From contig JABSOZ010000003.1 of NCBI GenBank assembly GCA_013215295.1, positions 434,001-498,000 on the forward strand: 64,000 nt of DNA. The letters run 5' to 3'. Below are positions 9,901 through 19,123 of the stretch, piece after piece. Source of the DNA: Colwellia sp. (GTDB lineage: Bacteria > Pseudomonadota > Gammaproteobacteria > Enterobacterales > Alteromonadaceae). The notes beneath the pieces were generated by a model, which made no database searches, was not told where the DNA came from, and worked only from the letters and a program-made list of their open reading frames with translations. Position numbers and translations under genes: made by a program. Position 1 is the first letter of the stretch, and every line of letters begins with the position of its first letter.

Positions 9901-10078
9901 ATTGTTTGAGCAATCAACGCAAGCACAATTCCTTATTCCAATGGCCGTATCTCTTGGCTTTGGCATATTATTCGCTACCTTTATTACCTTGATACTTGTG
10001 CCGGTTAATTACCTCATTGTTGAACAATTAAAGGAATTAGTGGGGGGTAAACCTCAGGTATATGCTTTCGATACTTAG
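6965..10078 (+). CDS. RND-family efflux pump (AcrB/HAE1-like)
   Basis: 1037 residues, normal for the family. A first membrane helix is followed by a large periplasmic loop (porter domain motif FPADAEKPVV), a six-helix block with the proton-relay pair in GIVVDDAIVTGENI, a second periplasmic loop, and a second helix block (LALIGVVVNDSLVLVDFINK). It exports compounds from the inner membrane or periplasm in exchange for protons, working with the two upstream gene products. The linked BaeSR-like pair suggests induction by envelope-active compounds. The exact substrates are unknown. A strong hairpin terminator follows. Confidence 0.95.
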   Translation: MIAWFAKNHVAANLLLITILIGGLFSLSVRIPLEVFPSFATDRINVNVSLRGATPEDVEKSLSIRVEEAIQDLEGIEQISSRSSEGFSSVSIEVESGYDAREVLADIKSRVDAINTFPADAEKPVVSLATRKREVISVTVASIYGEKETREYAEKVRDDLLNIPAITQVDLSGVRDYEISIEIPQDKLQQYNLTISQVSAAISNSSTDVSAGNLRTQGGDILLLSKGQAYRKDEFSEIAIKTHTDGSILHLSDIALITDGFEETPVRTRFNGKQAAFIDVYRIGPQSAIDVADAVKNYIDGQQDNVPEGVELSYWDDDSQIVKNRISTLTTSAMQGGILVLALLSLFLRPSIAFWVFIGIPISFMGAFIVMPFFGVTLNIISLFGFILVLGIVVDDAIVTGENIYTHLKTSESGEQAAIRGTQEVATPVTFGVLTTVAAFLPLAFIEGARGALFAQIPVIVIPVLLFSLIESKFVLPSHLKHLKLRSEKTKTSKFSQFQQRFADGFENTILRYYQPLLEKAINFKAVTFFGFVAVFLIIITLIMSGWTKFIFFPRVPSETVRASLTLPAGSPFEVTNKYILKMTEKAEELREKYIDEDTNESIIINVLAITGGRGGTTNKGSVRFEITPPESRSLSIGSAQLVREWRALIGPIPGAESLTFRAEIGRSSDPINVQLKGSSLETLKEITDKVKVHLATYPTVFDIEDSLSDGKEELQIELTEQGKALGLTRVSISKEVRNSFFGSQVQRIQRGRDDVRVMVRLPLDERRTIADLENILVRTPSGGSVPLSHVAKLIPGKSPATISRIDRFRTANVSADIEKENTNMTILQADLKAFLDELIVQYPGVSHSLEGEAKEQRESFGSLAWALLFVFFIIYALLAIPFKSYLQPIIVMSVIPFGMIGAVIGHWIMGMELTIMSLLGMLALIGVVVNDSLVLVDFINKKRAEGMKLIDAVLIAGASRFRPVMLTSLTTFIGLMPLLFEQSTQAQFLIPMAVSLGFGILFATFITLILVPVNYLIVEQLKELVGGKPQVYAFDT

Positions 10079-10102
10079 TTAGATTGATAAATTATCGGCA
10101 AT

Positions 10103-10132
10103 AAAAAACCCAGTTTTTAACTGGGTTTTTTC
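10103..10132 (+). terminator. Rho-independent terminator of the efflux operon
   Basis: AAAACCCAGTT and AACTGGGTTTT form a stem around a short loop and end in a T run. It lies 25 bases after the pump stop codon. The A-rich left arm means it could also work for the convergent DUF3545 gene. Confidence 0.9.
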
Positions 10133-10146
10133 ATTTTGAAATAAAA

Positions 10147-10320
10147 CTAGAAATCTTCCAGCATAAACTCTAACGAGTCTTCATAAGCTTTTAGTTCTTT
10201 TTCTAGTTGAAATCTTTCTTTTATTTGTTCTATTTCACGCCATTTTCTTTTCTTATTAGTGCTTTCCGAGGACTTTGGTCTTTTACCAAATGAGCCCAAT
10301 ACATCTTGAAGTTTATCCAT
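10147..10320 (-). CDS. DUF3545 family small protein
   Basis: A 57-residue protein beginning MDKLQDVLGSFGKRP and ending in EFMLEDF, with the basic-acidic core KKRKWREIEQIKERF. This resembles the short DUF3545 family of marine gammaproteobacteria, whose function is unknown. A GGAG ribosome site lies six bases before the ATG. It is soluble and highly charged, probably helical. It stands alone between the efflux terminator and the transaldolase gene. Confidence 0.75.
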   Translation of the reverse strand: MDKLQDVLGSFGKRPKSSESTNKKRKWREIEQIKERFQLEKELKAYEDSLEFMLEDF

Positions 10321-10469
10321 AGAATGCTCCGTTTTTATTTAACAGCACCTTTTTAATAACACATTCAAGATGATAAGCAAATAATTAAAGCAATAAATAA
10401 CAGCATTAATTGAGTGTAAAGTAACTCATTTTAGTCGATTAATAGAACTAACCGTATGAAAAACAACTA

Positions 10470-11423
10470 TTAAAGAAGTTCGTTAAGTTGTTTTTCTAAT
10501 TTTATTTGGTCAATGGTGAAATTTCTAATTCCTTCAGCAAGTTTCTCTGTTGCCATAGCATCTTCGTTCATTGCCCAGCGATAGCTACTTTCAGATAATT
10601 TGGCTCCACTCGCAAGCTCAGATTGTTGACTAAATAGTTTTTGCTCAAGGGTTTCATTGCTCTTTTCTAATTCATCAAGCAATCCTGGGCTTATCGTTAA
10701 ACGATCACAACCCGCTAACTGACGAATTTCATCGATGTTTCGAAAGCTTGCCCCCATCACTACCGTTTTATAGCCCTTACTCTTATAAAAGTTATAAATG
10801 CTTGTTACTGAAACCACCCCCGGGTCTTCATCTGCAGCGTATTCGCTTTTGCCGCTATCTTTTTTAAACCAATCGAGAATTCGACCAACAAACGGTGATA
10901 TTAAGAAAACACCTGCTTCTGCACAAGCTTGTGCTTGAGCAAAACTAAATAATAAAGTCAGATTACAATTAATGCCTGATTTTTCTAACTGCTCTGCAGC
11001 TTTAATTCCTTCCCAAGTTGAAGCAAGTTTAATAAGAATGCGATCATTATTAATGCCTGCTTCTTTATACATCGCTATAAGTTTATGCGCTTTTGCGATT
11101 GAAGCTTCGGTATCAAAAGATAAACGAGAATCAACTTCTGTTGAAATACGGCCAGGAACCGTTTTTAATATTTCTAAACCAATGAGTACTGATAACTTAT
11201 CAGCAGCATCAATGACTTGTTGCTCTGCATTTGATGATTGTTCTTTTGCCCATGAAACAGCGCCTGTGAGCAAGTGCTGGTAGCTTTCAAGTGAAGCTGC
11301 TTTTAATAATAGCGATGGGTTAGTAGTAGCATCTTGAGGTTGAAATTTTGCGATTGCTTCAATATCGCCAGTGTCAGCGACTACAGTGGTCATCTTTTTC
11401 AATTGTGAAAGCTGATTAGTCAT
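10470..11423 (-). CDS. tal: Transaldolase
   Basis: 317 residues. Transfers a dihydroxyacetone unit between sedoheptulose 7-phosphate and glyceraldehyde 3-phosphate in the non-oxidative pentose phosphate pathway. The N-terminal motif TTVVADTGD and [11 protein letters not shown] are diagnostic, and the Schiff-base lysine is Lys132 in [11 protein letters not shown], the same number as in E. coli TalB. An AAAGGAA ribosome site supports the start at 11423 rather than the ATG ten codons upstream. It appears monocistronic. The pathway intermediate sedoheptulose 7-phosphate could also feed heptose synthesis, but no local link is shown. Confidence 0.97.
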   Translation of the reverse strand: MTNQLSQLKKMTTVVADTGDIEAIAKFQPQDATTNPSLLLKAASLESYQHLLTGAVSWAKEQSSNAEQQVIDAADKLSVLIGLEILKTVPGRISTEVDSRLSFDTEASIAKAHKLIAMYKEAGINNDRILIKLASTWEGIKAAEQLEKSGINCNLTLLFSFAQAQACAEAGVFLISPFVGRILDWFKKDSGKSEYAADEDPGVVSVTSIYNFYKSKGYKTVVMGASFRNIDEIRQLAGCDRLTISPGLLDELEKSNETLEQKLFSQQSELASGAKLSESSYRWAMNEDAMATEKLAEGIRNFTIDQIKLEKQLNELL

Positions 11424-11672
11424 TTCCTTTACCTTTTTAACTTGAAACTTCAAATTGGAGAATTATTACAACATAAATGGCTAAAAAAGCTATAAATCTT
11501 TGATGTAATGCATGATACAGCTGTATTTGTAACAAATTTTCAATATATAGCAAGCATGTTTGACATGTTTTTAGGCGTGTTTTGAGTAGGTTTATCATTT
11601 TTCTTCATGTTCAGCTGTTTTATTGTATTATATGGCGTATATATTTTGATACTGCCATTAAACGGATCCTTT

Positions 11673-12449
11673 ATGCTACTTGTTGTTTCTCCAGCTAAAA
11701 ATTTAGACTTTGAGTCGCCATTACCTACAGATAAATATTCTCAGCCTGAGCTTTTAGACCACAGTAAAGTATTGATCGGGCATTGCAAAAAATTAACCCC
11801 CGTTGATATCTCAACACTGATGGGAATTAGCGACAAGTTGGCAGGGTTAAATGCGGCTCGATTTGGTGAATGGTCAATGCCTTTTACTGTCGATAATGCT
11901 CGACCCGCTGTGTTAGCTTTTAATGGCGATGTTTATACTGGATTAGACGCAAAGACATTTAGTGATGAAGATTTTGAATTTGCGCAGAAACATATGCGAA
12001 TATTATCTGGCTTATATGGTTTACTAAAGCCGCTTGATTTAATGCAAGCTTATCGCTTAGAAATGGGGTCAAGATTAGTCAATGACCGTGGTACTAATTT
12101 ATACCAGTTTTGGGGTGATATTATTACCGATAATGTCAATGAAGCACTAGCCCAACAAGGTGATAAAACTTTAGTTAACCTTGCATCGAACGAATATTTT
12201 AAAGCAGTGAAGAAGAAAAACCTTAAAGGTGAAATCATCACACCAGCATTTAAAGATTGGAAAAATGGTCAATTTAAAATGATCAGTTTCTTTGCTAAAA
12301 AAGCACGAGGCTTAATGGCTCGTTATATTATTGACAATCGTTTAACCGATATTGAACAACTTAAATCGTTTGATATTGCTGGTTACCAGTACAGTGAAGA
12401 TTTGAGTCAAGGCAATGATTGGGTGTTTACTCGCAAGGAAACTGCATAG
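11673..12449 (+). CDS. yaaA: Peroxide stress protein YaaA (DUF328)
   Basis: 258 residues, the usual length. The N-terminus [16 protein letters not shown] and the motif [11 protein letters not shown] are characteristic of YaaA/UPF0246. In E. coli, YaaA lowers free iron and protects DNA during hydrogen peroxide stress. The start at 11673 matches the conserved N-terminus; an in-frame ATG at 11607 would add a non-conserved hydrophobic leader. It is divergent from the transaldolase gene, with about 250 bases between them that must hold both promoters. Confidence 0.95.
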   Translation: MLLVVSPAKNLDFESPLPTDKYSQPELLDHSKVLIGHCKKLTPVDISTLMGISDKLAGLNAARFGEWSMPFTVDNARPAVLAFNGDVYTGLDAKTFSDEDFEFAQKHMRILSGLYGLLKPLDLMQAYRLEMGSRLVNDRGTNLYQFWGDIITDNVNEALAQQGDKTLVNLASNEYFKAVKKKNLKGEIITPAFKDWKNGQFKMISFFAKKARGLMARYIIDNRLTDIEQLKSFDIAGYQYSEDLSQGNDWVFTRKETA

Positions 12450-12514
12450 TTTCATTATCCCGTTATTTACCGCTATAAATTAATAAAAATGAAAACAAAA
12501 GAAAAGGAAAAGAA

Positions 12515-13036
12515 ATGCTCTCATTATTCGCTAAACTGTTTCATGCATTGAACTCCGAAAGTTCAACAAGACAAATATCACTAGCCATTGCTTTAGGTTT
12601 TATCGTTGGACTATCACCATTATTAACGCTACATAATATTGCTTTTCTATTCGTTGTTTTATTTCTCCGAGTGAATATAGGTGGTTTTATATTAGCTTGG
12701 GGATTCTTTAAAGGGTTAAGTTATTTATTATCTTCCTTAATAATAATGGTTGGTGAGTCATTGTTGACAGCAGAACCTTTGCAGCCTTTATTCGATACCT
12801 TGTATCAATTTTCGTTGTTTAAATTAGCTCATCTACATCACACCTATACATTAGGTGCTCTAGTTCTTGGCTGTTTATTAGCTATTCCACTTTATTTTCT
12901 CTGTAATTTTTTAATTGAGAAATACCGCATACACATTAAGGCATTTTTTGATAAGTTTCGTATTGTTAAAGCATTGAAAGCATCAAAATTTTACAGTGTT
13001 TATTCTCAGATTTCTGGTCAAGGAGCGTTGTCATGA
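12515..13036 (+). CDS. TIGR03546 family membrane protein
   Basis: 173 residues with several hydrophobic segments (around residues 22-75 and 110-135) and the N-terminal pattern ALNSESSTRQISLAIALGF. This fits the TIGR03546 family, a DUF2062-like group almost always next to TIGR03545, as here. Function is unknown. The start has an AAGGA site 8 bases upstream. The ATGA overlap with the next gene indicates coupled translation. Confidence 0.8.
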   Translation: MLSLFAKLFHALNSESSTRQISLAIALGFIVGLSPLLTLHNIAFLFVVLFLRVNIGGFILAWGFFKGLSYLLSSLIIMVGESLLTAEPLQPLFDTLYQFSLFKLAHLHHTYTLGALVLGCLLAIPLYFLCNFLIEKYRIHIKAFFDKFRIVKALKASKFYSVYSQISGQGALS

Positions 13037-14832
13037 GTCGTTTTATTCGCTGGCAAGGACTCGCCAGTTTTTTCGTCGTTATCGCATTCATTATCACTTT
13101 TATTTATTTTTTTGCTGACTCTTTAGTCAAAAAAGGCATAGAGAGTTCGGGAGAATGGTATTTAGGTGCAGAGGTTAATGTCCGTGATGTTGAAATAACG
13201 TATGCGCCATTAACAATAAATATTGAAGGTTTTCAGGCAACAGATCCAGAAAAACCTACGCATAACTTAGTGAGCTTTTCAAAAGCGTCAGCAGGGGTTG
13301 ATGTTTGGCAATATCTATTTGGGAAAATATATATTAGCGAACTAAATATTATTGCGTTACGTATTGACCAGCCAAGAGCTACTGCAGGTGAGGTCTATAC
13401 TTCTAGTGATGATGGAATAGAAGAGGGTACTGTAGCGGCTGATGAGTCAGCATTACCAAAACTTGATATGAGCTTACCGAAAGTTGATGATTTACTGAAT
13501 AATAGTGATTTATTAACAATTAAACACGGTAAAGCTTTAGCGCAAAGTTATCAAACTGAAAAGAAAAAACTTAACGATATTTATGAAAAATTACCGAATA
13601 AAGACAGTTTGGCTAGCTATAACGAAAAAATAAAGGCACTAGGCAATACGAAAATTAAAACTTTAGCTGATATTGAAAAGCTTAATAAAGAGTTTAAAGC
13701 GCTGAAAAAACAATTTAAAGCCGATCAAGCCATTGTTAAGCGAGCTAAACAGCAGGTAACCGCTTCTAAAGAGTTATTATCAAAACGGACTAAAGCATTA
13801 AAAGATGCGCCTAATGCGGATTGGAAAAACATTGAGAGCAAGTATCAACTCGAAAAAGTAGACGGTGCTGACTTTGCTCATTTGTTATTTGGTGAGCAAG
13901 CCCGTGAATATTTTGGCTACGCTGATACTGTCTATCAGACAATAGCACCATTAGTTAAATCGTCTAAAGTAGATAAAGAAGCGAAAGCATCAATAGGTGG
14001 TGGGCGATTTATTCATTTTTACGATGAAGCACCTATACCCGATGTACTTATTGAACAAGCCAATTTTTCATTAATATTACCGCAAGGTGAATTTGCCATC
14101 AGTGGCAAAGAATTGACGCACCAACATTGGGTACGTGGCAATAAGAGCATCGTGGAAGTGAAAAGTAATAATGTACAGGGTTCTGGTGAGTTAACACTAG
14201 CGCTGAATTTTTCATTAGATCAGAACCATGTGCTGAAAAGTGATGGAAAATGGCAATTAGCTGAAGTTGCCCTAAAGGATGTGTCACTACAAGAATCTAG
14301 CGCTTTTAATTTAAAACTTAATAGTGGCTTATTATCGGGTAATGGTACTTTTTCATTACTTGATGATCAGCTTGATAGTGAAAACAAACTTAACCTTGAT
14401 AATACCAAATATACAGGGACGGGGACTTCTCATTTAAGTAAGTTATTTATTGATACGGTTCAGTCTTTGAAAACATTAGCATTAACGATTAAAGCTAAAG
14501 GTAAAATCACCGATCCAAGCTTATCCGTTTCATCACCTTTAGATAATCAGTTAAAGAAATCAATGATGAAACAAGTATCGAATAAATTAACCGGTTTTAA
14601 AACGGATGTGAAAAAAGGTTTGAACTCCAAGTTAACTGAAGCTTTAGGTTTAAGTAGTGAAGGAGAGCAGTCTTTTGTTGATGTAGAGTCCTTGATTAAT
14701 GATACGGATAAAGCACTAGATAACCTGATTAATTCGGATGTAATGAAAGCCAAAAAGAAAGAGTTTGAAGACAAACAAAAGAAAAAGCTTGAAGACGAAG
14801 TGAAGAAAAAACTAGGTAAGTTGTTTGGTTAG
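13033..14832 (+). CDS. TIGR03545 family protein
   Basis: 599 residues. One N-terminal membrane helix (about residues 10-28) is followed by a large extracytoplasmic region with an AsmA-like start (EVNVRDVEITYAPLTINIEGF), a Lys-rich coiled-coil segment (about 175-260), and a beta-rich second half. The C-terminus is very Lys-rich. It matches the TIGR03545 family, partner of the gene overlapping upstream. AsmA-like proteins are linked to lipid transport between membranes, so an envelope role is plausible but unproven. Confidence 0.8.
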   Translation: MSRFIRWQGLASFFVVIAFIITFIYFFADSLVKKGIESSGEWYLGAEVNVRDVEITYAPLTINIEGFQATDPEKPTHNLVSFSKASAGVDVWQYLFGKIYISELNIIALRIDQPRATAGEVYTSSDDGIEEGTVAADESALPKLDMSLPKVDDLLNNSDLLTIKHGKALAQSYQTEKKKLNDIYEKLPNKDSLASYNEKIKALGNTKIKTLADIEKLNKEFKALKKQFKADQAIVKRAKQQVTASKELLSKRTKALKDAPNADWKNIESKYQLEKVDGADFAHLLFGEQAREYFGYADTVYQTIAPLVKSSKVDKEAKASIGGGRFIHFYDEAPIPDVLIEQANFSLILPQGEFAISGKELTHQHWVRGNKSIVEVKSNNVQGSGELTLALNFSLDQNHVLKSDGKWQLAEVALKDVSLQESSAFNLKLNSGLLSGNGTFSLLDDQLDSENKLNLDNTKYTGTGTSHLSKLFIDTVQSLKTLALTIKAKGKITDPSLSVSSPLDNQLKKSMMKQVSNKLTGFKTDVKKGLNSKLTEALGLSSEGEQSFVDVESLINDTDKALDNLINSDVMKAKKKEFEDKQKKKLEDEVKKKLGKLFG

Positions 14833-14960
14833 ATGATATCTGGTCTTGCACCTTTATTAGATGCATTTTAAGACGTTAAGTCTGATAAGTTGATAAGTGA
14901 CTGACCAAGCTTGACTTAAGCCCCAGAATAGCTTCAATAAACCCTGTATTTCTTAATGAC

Positions 14961-14998
14961 AAAAAGCCTCAACTAAATTCAAAGTTGAGGCTTTTTAT
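14961..14998. terminator. Bidirectional rho-independent terminator
   Basis: AAAAAGCCTCAACT pairs with AGTTGAGGCTTTTT across an eight-base loop. It lies between the convergent TIGR03545 and flgN genes and can serve both, since it has A's on the left and T's on the right. Confidence 0.92.
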
Positions 14999-15073
14999 TT
15001 TCAGAATATATAATAGATTTAAGTGCCACGGTTGAAATGAGTGACAATATTTGCTTTTCCTACAAGTATATTA

Positions 15074-15505
15074 TTAAGCTTTAATACCTAAACTGCTGAG
15101 GCCACCGGTTTTTTTGCCCTTACTATTGTAAGTCATTGACGAACGGTTGTGATTTTCAAGTAAGGAGTTTTTCATACGTTCAGCAGCAAGTGATGATTGT
15201 TGTATGACTAGGCCATTGACATGATTTTTGTTTTTACAGCGAATTAAAATAGCTTCAATTTCGGCAATTTTTTTCTGATGAATACCCGAATCTATTTCAT
15301 TTTTAAACACAGGGTCTTGAGCGTTTTTCTCATCAAGTTGTTGTATAGTTTGAAGTAAATTACTTTTTTTCTCTGTTAAAGAAATTAAAGCTTCAGGGTC
15401 TTGATTCTGCAATACTTCTTTTTCTAAGACAAGCAGATTTTCAAGCTGTTGTAGGTTTTGTAATTGTTGAGCAATTGTTTGCTCTGCTGCTAACGCGGTC
15501 ATCAC
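15074..15505 (-). CDS. flgN: Flagellar export chaperone FlgN
   Basis: About 143 residues, almost entirely helical and rich in Gln, Leu and Glu (QNLQQLENLLVLEKEVLQ), as FlgN proteins are. FlgN keeps the hook-filament junction proteins FlgK and FlgL, both encoded in this window, ready for export. It sits just downstream of flgM, the usual order. The start may be GTG at 15505 (seven bases from AGGAG) or ATG at 15502. Confidence 0.88.
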   Translation of the reverse strand: MMTALAAEQTIAQQLQNLQQLENLLVLEKEVLQNQDPEALISLTEKKSNLLQTIQQLDEKNAQDPVFKNEIDSGIHQKKIAEIEAILIRCKNKNHVNGLVIQQSSLAAERMKNSLLENHNRSSMTYNSKGKKTGGLSSLGIKA

Positions 15506-15539
15506 GTATAAACTCCTGTGATTAGGTTAACAGTTACTA

Positions 15540-15854
15540 TTAACCTAGTTTAAATTCGAAATTTGCTATGCTTGCGGCAAGCTTTTCAGGGTCAACTTTA
15601 TATTCACCATTTGCAATTGCTTTCTTCAGTTGATCAATTTTTTTCTGATCGAGTGCTGGAGCGTCACTTGCTTTCTTTTGTAACTCATTTAGCTGCTTAG
15701 CTTGTGGTGTTAAAGAAACAGAATCTTTACCAGCCGATTTAACTTGTTCACTGCTAGCTGCATTTTGTGTGACTTGTTGTTTAACTTGTACTTGTTGATC
15801 AAGCTTTTGCTTTACCTGACTATTGTTTGACAAGTTATTGATATTTATAGCCAT
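15540..15854 (-). CDS. flgM: Anti-sigma-28 factor FlgM
   Basis: 104 residues: a disordered Gln-rich N-terminus starting MAININNL, the motif DSVSLTPQAKQL, and the sigma-28-binding C-terminal helices (KKIDQLKKAIANGEYKVDPE). FlgM binds FliA until the hook is complete and is then exported, which releases sigma-28 for late genes such as flagellins 2 and 3 here. It has its own sigma-28 promoter in the gap behind flgA, giving the known feedback. Confidence 0.95.
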   Translation of the reverse strand: MAININNLSNNSQVKQKLDQQVQVKQQVTQNAASSEQVKSAGKDSVSLTPQAKQLNELQKKASDAPALDQKKIDQLKKAIANGEYKVDPEKLAASIANFEFKLG

Positions 15855-15895
15855 AATACTATCCTATAGATAACGGGTTTATATTCACTATCTTG

Positions 15896-15922
15896 TTATC
15901 GGCAAGCAGCCTAATAACTTAA
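15896..15922 (-). promoter_or_regulatory. Sigma-28 promoter of flgM
   Basis: On the minus strand: TTAAGTTA, 11 bases, then GCCGATAA, an exact match to the E. coli FliA -10 element. It starts immediately after the flgA stop and about 40 bases before the flgM start. Confidence 0.85.
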
Positions 15923-15928
15923 CAATTA

Positions 15929-16621
15929 TTATAGATTAATTACGACTTTGTTGATAGCTGATACTCGGCCTATGACCGTTCTTCCACTACTTACATTTTT
16001 AACGCGTATTTGCTCGCCAATTCCACCATCTTTTAGTGCTATTCCTGCCGTTTTTATCATTAAAGAATCAGATTTTGCAATAATCGTTATGTGACTTCCT
16101 TTACAAACAAAGCAAATATTTTTTTTCGTTAAAATGGCACCTACTGACAACTTTCTTTTAGCTCTTGTACCTATGACTATTCTAGTGTCATCAAGCGTCT
16201 CACCGCGAATTCTACGAGTATCCCTGTATTCAATGATAACATTTGATTCGTCAACTCTACTGCCTTTACTAATGATGCTTTTTGCCACAACTACGGGAAC
16301 GACCATTTGAATTCTTGCAGGAATAAAAAGATACCATGGTGCTGGATCATTGCAAATTATTTTTACATTTACGTTTCTACCATTATGATTTTGAGGTATA
16401 TTTGCCACTAAAGAAGATAAACAAGGTTTAATGATAATTCTAGGATCTATTGAAGATACAGAAACCGTCATTTTACCTTGAGTTGGCAATGGAATATTAT
16501 TTTTTAAAAATTGTTCCACAAAATCTTGAAGTTGCTCTCTGTTCATTGTTTGGCCAAAAGCTAAATTTGGCAAAGACATTGAGATTACGGAAATAATGAT
16601 AAAAATCTTTAATTTAGTCAT
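15929..16621 (-). CDS. flgA: Flagellar P-ring assembly chaperone FlgA
   Basis: 230 residues with an N-terminal signal peptide ending near AFGQT, then the SAF-like domain and beta-clip typical of FlgA (VVVAKSIISKGSRVDESNV and the end motif GRVSAINKVVINL). In the periplasm it helps FlgI polymerise into the P ring around the rod. It is the first gene of a minus-strand flgA-flgM-flgN set and is divergent from cheV, with about 185 bases between them. Confidence 0.93.
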   Translation of the reverse strand: MTKLKIFIIISVISMSLPNLAFGQTMNREQLQDFVEQFLKNNIPLPTQGKMTVSVSSIDPRIIIKPCLSSLVANIPQNHNGRNVNVKIICNDPAPWYLFIPARIQMVVPVVVAKSIISKGSRVDESNVIIEYRDTRRIRGETLDDTRIVIGTRAKRKLSVGAILTKKNICFVCKGSHITIIAKSDSLMIKTAGIALKDGGIGEQIRVKNVSSGRTVIGRVSAINKVVINL

Positions 16622-16806
16622 AAATTTGTCAACTATTTGCTAGGGAAATTAAAATACTCGTCTATGCTTAATTAATGTATAAACTTAAAAATAAGTAAAT
16701 GCAGACGAATATGCATCAAACGTCAAAAAATTGAACGTTAAATATAATATTAGTAAGCACAATCAAGAAGTGTGCCTTTTTGTGAATTAAGTAATATGAG
16801 GTTTGT

Positions 16807-17754
16807 ATGGCAGGAATTTTAGACTCAGTAAATCAACGTACTCAGTTGGTAGGGCAGAATAGACTTGAATTATTATTATTTCGTTTAATCGGACCGCAAC
16901 TTTTTGGCATTAATGTTTTTAAAGTACGAGAAGTAATGCCTTGCCCACGCTTAACTACGTTACCTGGACAAGATGCTTATATTAAAGGTGTTGCACAAAT
17001 TCGTGGACAAACCATCTCAGTAATTGACCTGAGTAAATCGACGGGTGGCCCAGCAATAATCCCTGATGAGAACTCTTTTGTAATTATTGCTGAGTATAAT
17101 CGAAGTGTACAAGGATTTTTAGTGGGTGGCGTTGAACGAATTGTAACCTTGAGTTGGAAAAATGTTATGCCACCACCTGAAGGAGCCGGTAAGTCAAGTT
17201 ATCTAACGGCAGTCACTGAAATAGATAAGAAAATGGTATCTATATTAGATGTAGAAAAAATTCTCAATGAAATTAGTCCTATTTCAACTGAGTTAAGTGA
17301 AGATGTCGCAGACTCTACCATCGGTGATAGTATTGGAGAGCGCGTTATCATGATCGCTGATGACTCAACTGTTGCACGTAATCAAGTTAGACGAGCGTTA
17401 GAGCCTTTAGGTTTGAATATGTTATTAGCTAAGAACGGTCAAGACGCTTTAGACCAATTGCTTGCTTTAGCAGAAGACTGTAATTCATCGATTACTGAAA
17501 AAGTAGCTCTGCTTATCTCTGATATAGAAATGCCTGAAATGGACGGCTATACATTAACCGCTGAAATAAAAGGTAATGATTGCTTAAAAGCAATGCCGGT
17601 TATTTTGCATACTTCACTCAGTGGAGTTTTTAATAATGCAATGGTTGAAAAAGTTGGAGCAGAAGATTTTATTCCCAAATTTCACCCTGATGAATTAGCC
17701 ACAGCAGTTAAGAAATGGTTGAAGAAAGATGAAATGGGGAACGGTGCTAATTAA
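16807..17754 (+). CDS. cheV: Chemotaxis protein CheV
   Basis: 315 residues. The N-terminal CheW-like domain (FGINVFKVREVMPCPRLT) is followed by a receiver domain with the acidic residues of IADDSTVARNQ, phospho-acceptor Asp in LLISDIEMPEMDG and a conserved Lys near IPKFHPDE. CheV couples receptors to CheA and may act in adaptation. In Vibrio and Shewanella the cheV-cheR pair also sits next to flgA and flgB. Confidence 0.95.
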   Translation: MAGILDSVNQRTQLVGQNRLELLLFRLIGPQLFGINVFKVREVMPCPRLTTLPGQDAYIKGVAQIRGQTISVIDLSKSTGGPAIIPDENSFVIIAEYNRSVQGFLVGGVERIVTLSWKNVMPPPEGAGKSSYLTAVTEIDKKMVSILDVEKILNEISPISTELSEDVADSTIGDSIGERVIMIADDSTVARNQVRRALEPLGLNMLLAKNGQDALDQLLALAEDCNSSITEKVALLISDIEMPEMDGYTLTAEIKGNDCLKAMPVILHTSLSGVFNNAMVEKVGAEDFIPKFHPDELATAVKKWLKKDEMGNGAN

Positions 17755-17824
17755 ATACAATGTTGTTTAGCGTCTTTTATATCCATATAACAAGCACAAA
17801 AATAATTTAAGGTGGAATATCGAA

Positions 17825-18658
17825 GTGTCAGACCGACAGCTTGATGATAGCAGCTATCATCAGTTTAGAGTTTTTCTAGAGAAACAGTGTGGTATTGTTT
17901 TAGGTGATAACAAACAATACCTAGTGAAAAGTCGTTTAGCGCCTTTAATGGCGAAATTTGATGTTGCCACACTAGGTGATCTAGTCACTCGTACTCTCAG
18001 CCCTATGGAAAGACAATTACGCGCTTCGGTAATCGATGCGATGACTACCAATGAAACATTATGGTTTCGTGATGAATACCCGTTTGAGTTATTAAAAAAA
18101 CGCCTACTTCCTGAATTCAAAAATCAAAGAACGCCTTTAAAAATTTGGTCTGCGGCAAGCTCTTCCGGTCAAGAACCATATTCTATTGCAATGGCCGTGA
18201 CAGAATTTCAACAAAGTAATCCCGGTTCTTTTTCTGGTGGTGTTCAAATTATTGGCACTGATATCTCTAATACTATGCTAGAGCATTGCAAGTATGGACA
18301 TTATGACAGTTTAGCGTTGTCACGCGGTTTATCTGCTGAACGTAAAAGAATGTTTTTTGAAAATGGTGATAATGGTATGTCAAAAGTCAAAGACTCAGTT
18401 AAAAAGATGGTGAGTTTTAGACCACTGAATCTATTGAATAGTTATAGTTTAATGGGACGGTTTGATATCATTTTTTGCCGTAACGTATTGATTTACTTTG
18501 CTCCTGAAATTAAAAAACAAATAATATCTCAATTTGAAGGGGCATTAAATCCTAAAAAGTATCTATTTCTAGGGGCCTCTGAATCACTCTCTGGTTTAAA
18601 CCAAAATTTTAATATGGTTCGTTGTAATCCTGGTATTATTTACCAAAAAAAGAATTAA
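17825..18658 (+). CDS. cheR: Chemotaxis protein methyltransferase CheR
   Basis: 277 residues: an N-terminal helical domain, then the SAM-binding methyltransferase domain (IWSAASSSGQEPYSIAM, IIGTDIS, FDIIFCRNVLIYF). It methylates glutamates of chemoreceptors using S-adenosylmethionine. The start is GTG at 17825 behind AAGGTGG. It follows cheV by 70 bases and is probably co-transcribed with it. Confidence 0.95.
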   Translation: MSDRQLDDSSYHQFRVFLEKQCGIVLGDNKQYLVKSRLAPLMAKFDVATLGDLVTRTLSPMERQLRASVIDAMTTNETLWFRDEYPFELLKKRLLPEFKNQRTPLKIWSAASSSGQEPYSIAMAVTEFQQSNPGSFSGGVQIIGTDISNTMLEHCKYGHYDSLALSRGLSAERKRMFFENGDNGMSKVKDSVKKMVSFRPLNLLNSYSLMGRFDIIFCRNVLIYFAPEIKKQIISQFEGALNPKKYLFLGASESLSGLNQNFNMVRCNPGIIYQKKN

Positions 18659-18678
18659 TCTCCTCTATATCCCCCCAG

Positions 18679-18694
18679 TGGCATAAATATTGTA
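18679..18694 (+). promoter_or_regulatory. Sigma-54 promoter of the flgB operon
   Basis: TGGCATA-N4-TTGTA, with GG and the -12 element correctly spaced. The -12 GC is GT here. It lies 31 bases before the flgB ATG. FlrC or FlrA would be the expected activator. Confidence 0.75.
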
Positions 18695-18725
18695 TGGTTA
18701 CTTTCATTGATTTGGAGGTAACACT

Positions 18726-19121
18726 ATGGCTATCAATTTTGAACAAGCTCTAGGCATTCATCCGCAAACACTTGCGGTTCGCGCTAAACGCGCAGAAGTA
18801 ATTGCTAGTAATATCGCAAATGCAGATACACCTGGCTATAAAGCAAGGGATATGGACTTCAAGACAGCTTTAGTTCAAGCCTCCCAAAAACAACAATCAG
18901 GTATGACTCGCACACACGCTAAACATTTTGATGTTCGTAGTGAACTCAATAATGGCGTGCAGTTTAGAATGCCAAATCAACCAGATACAGGTGATGGAAA
19001 TACGGTAGATGCACAAGTGGAACGAAACTTGTATCTAGAAAACTCAATGCAGTATCAAGCGAGTCTACAATTTTTGACTGGCAGGATAAAAGGCTTGAAA
19101 AAAGCCATTACGGGACAATAA
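18726..19121 (+). CDS. flgB: Flagellar rod protein FlgB
   Basis: 131 residues, normal for FlgB. The N-terminus carries the conserved rod/hook motif ASNIANADTPGYKARDMDF. It forms part of the proximal rod that crosses the periplasm. It opens the flgBCDE set, with a GGAGG ribosome site and a sigma-54 promoter upstream; flgC begins two bases after its stop. Confidence 0.96.
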   Translation: MAINFEQALGIHPQTLAVRAKRAEVIASNIANADTPGYKARDMDFKTALVQASQKQQSGMTRTHAKHFDVRSELNNGVQFRMPNQPDTGDGNTVDAQVERNLYLENSMQYQASLQFLTGRIKGLKKAITGQ

Positions 19122-19123
19122 AT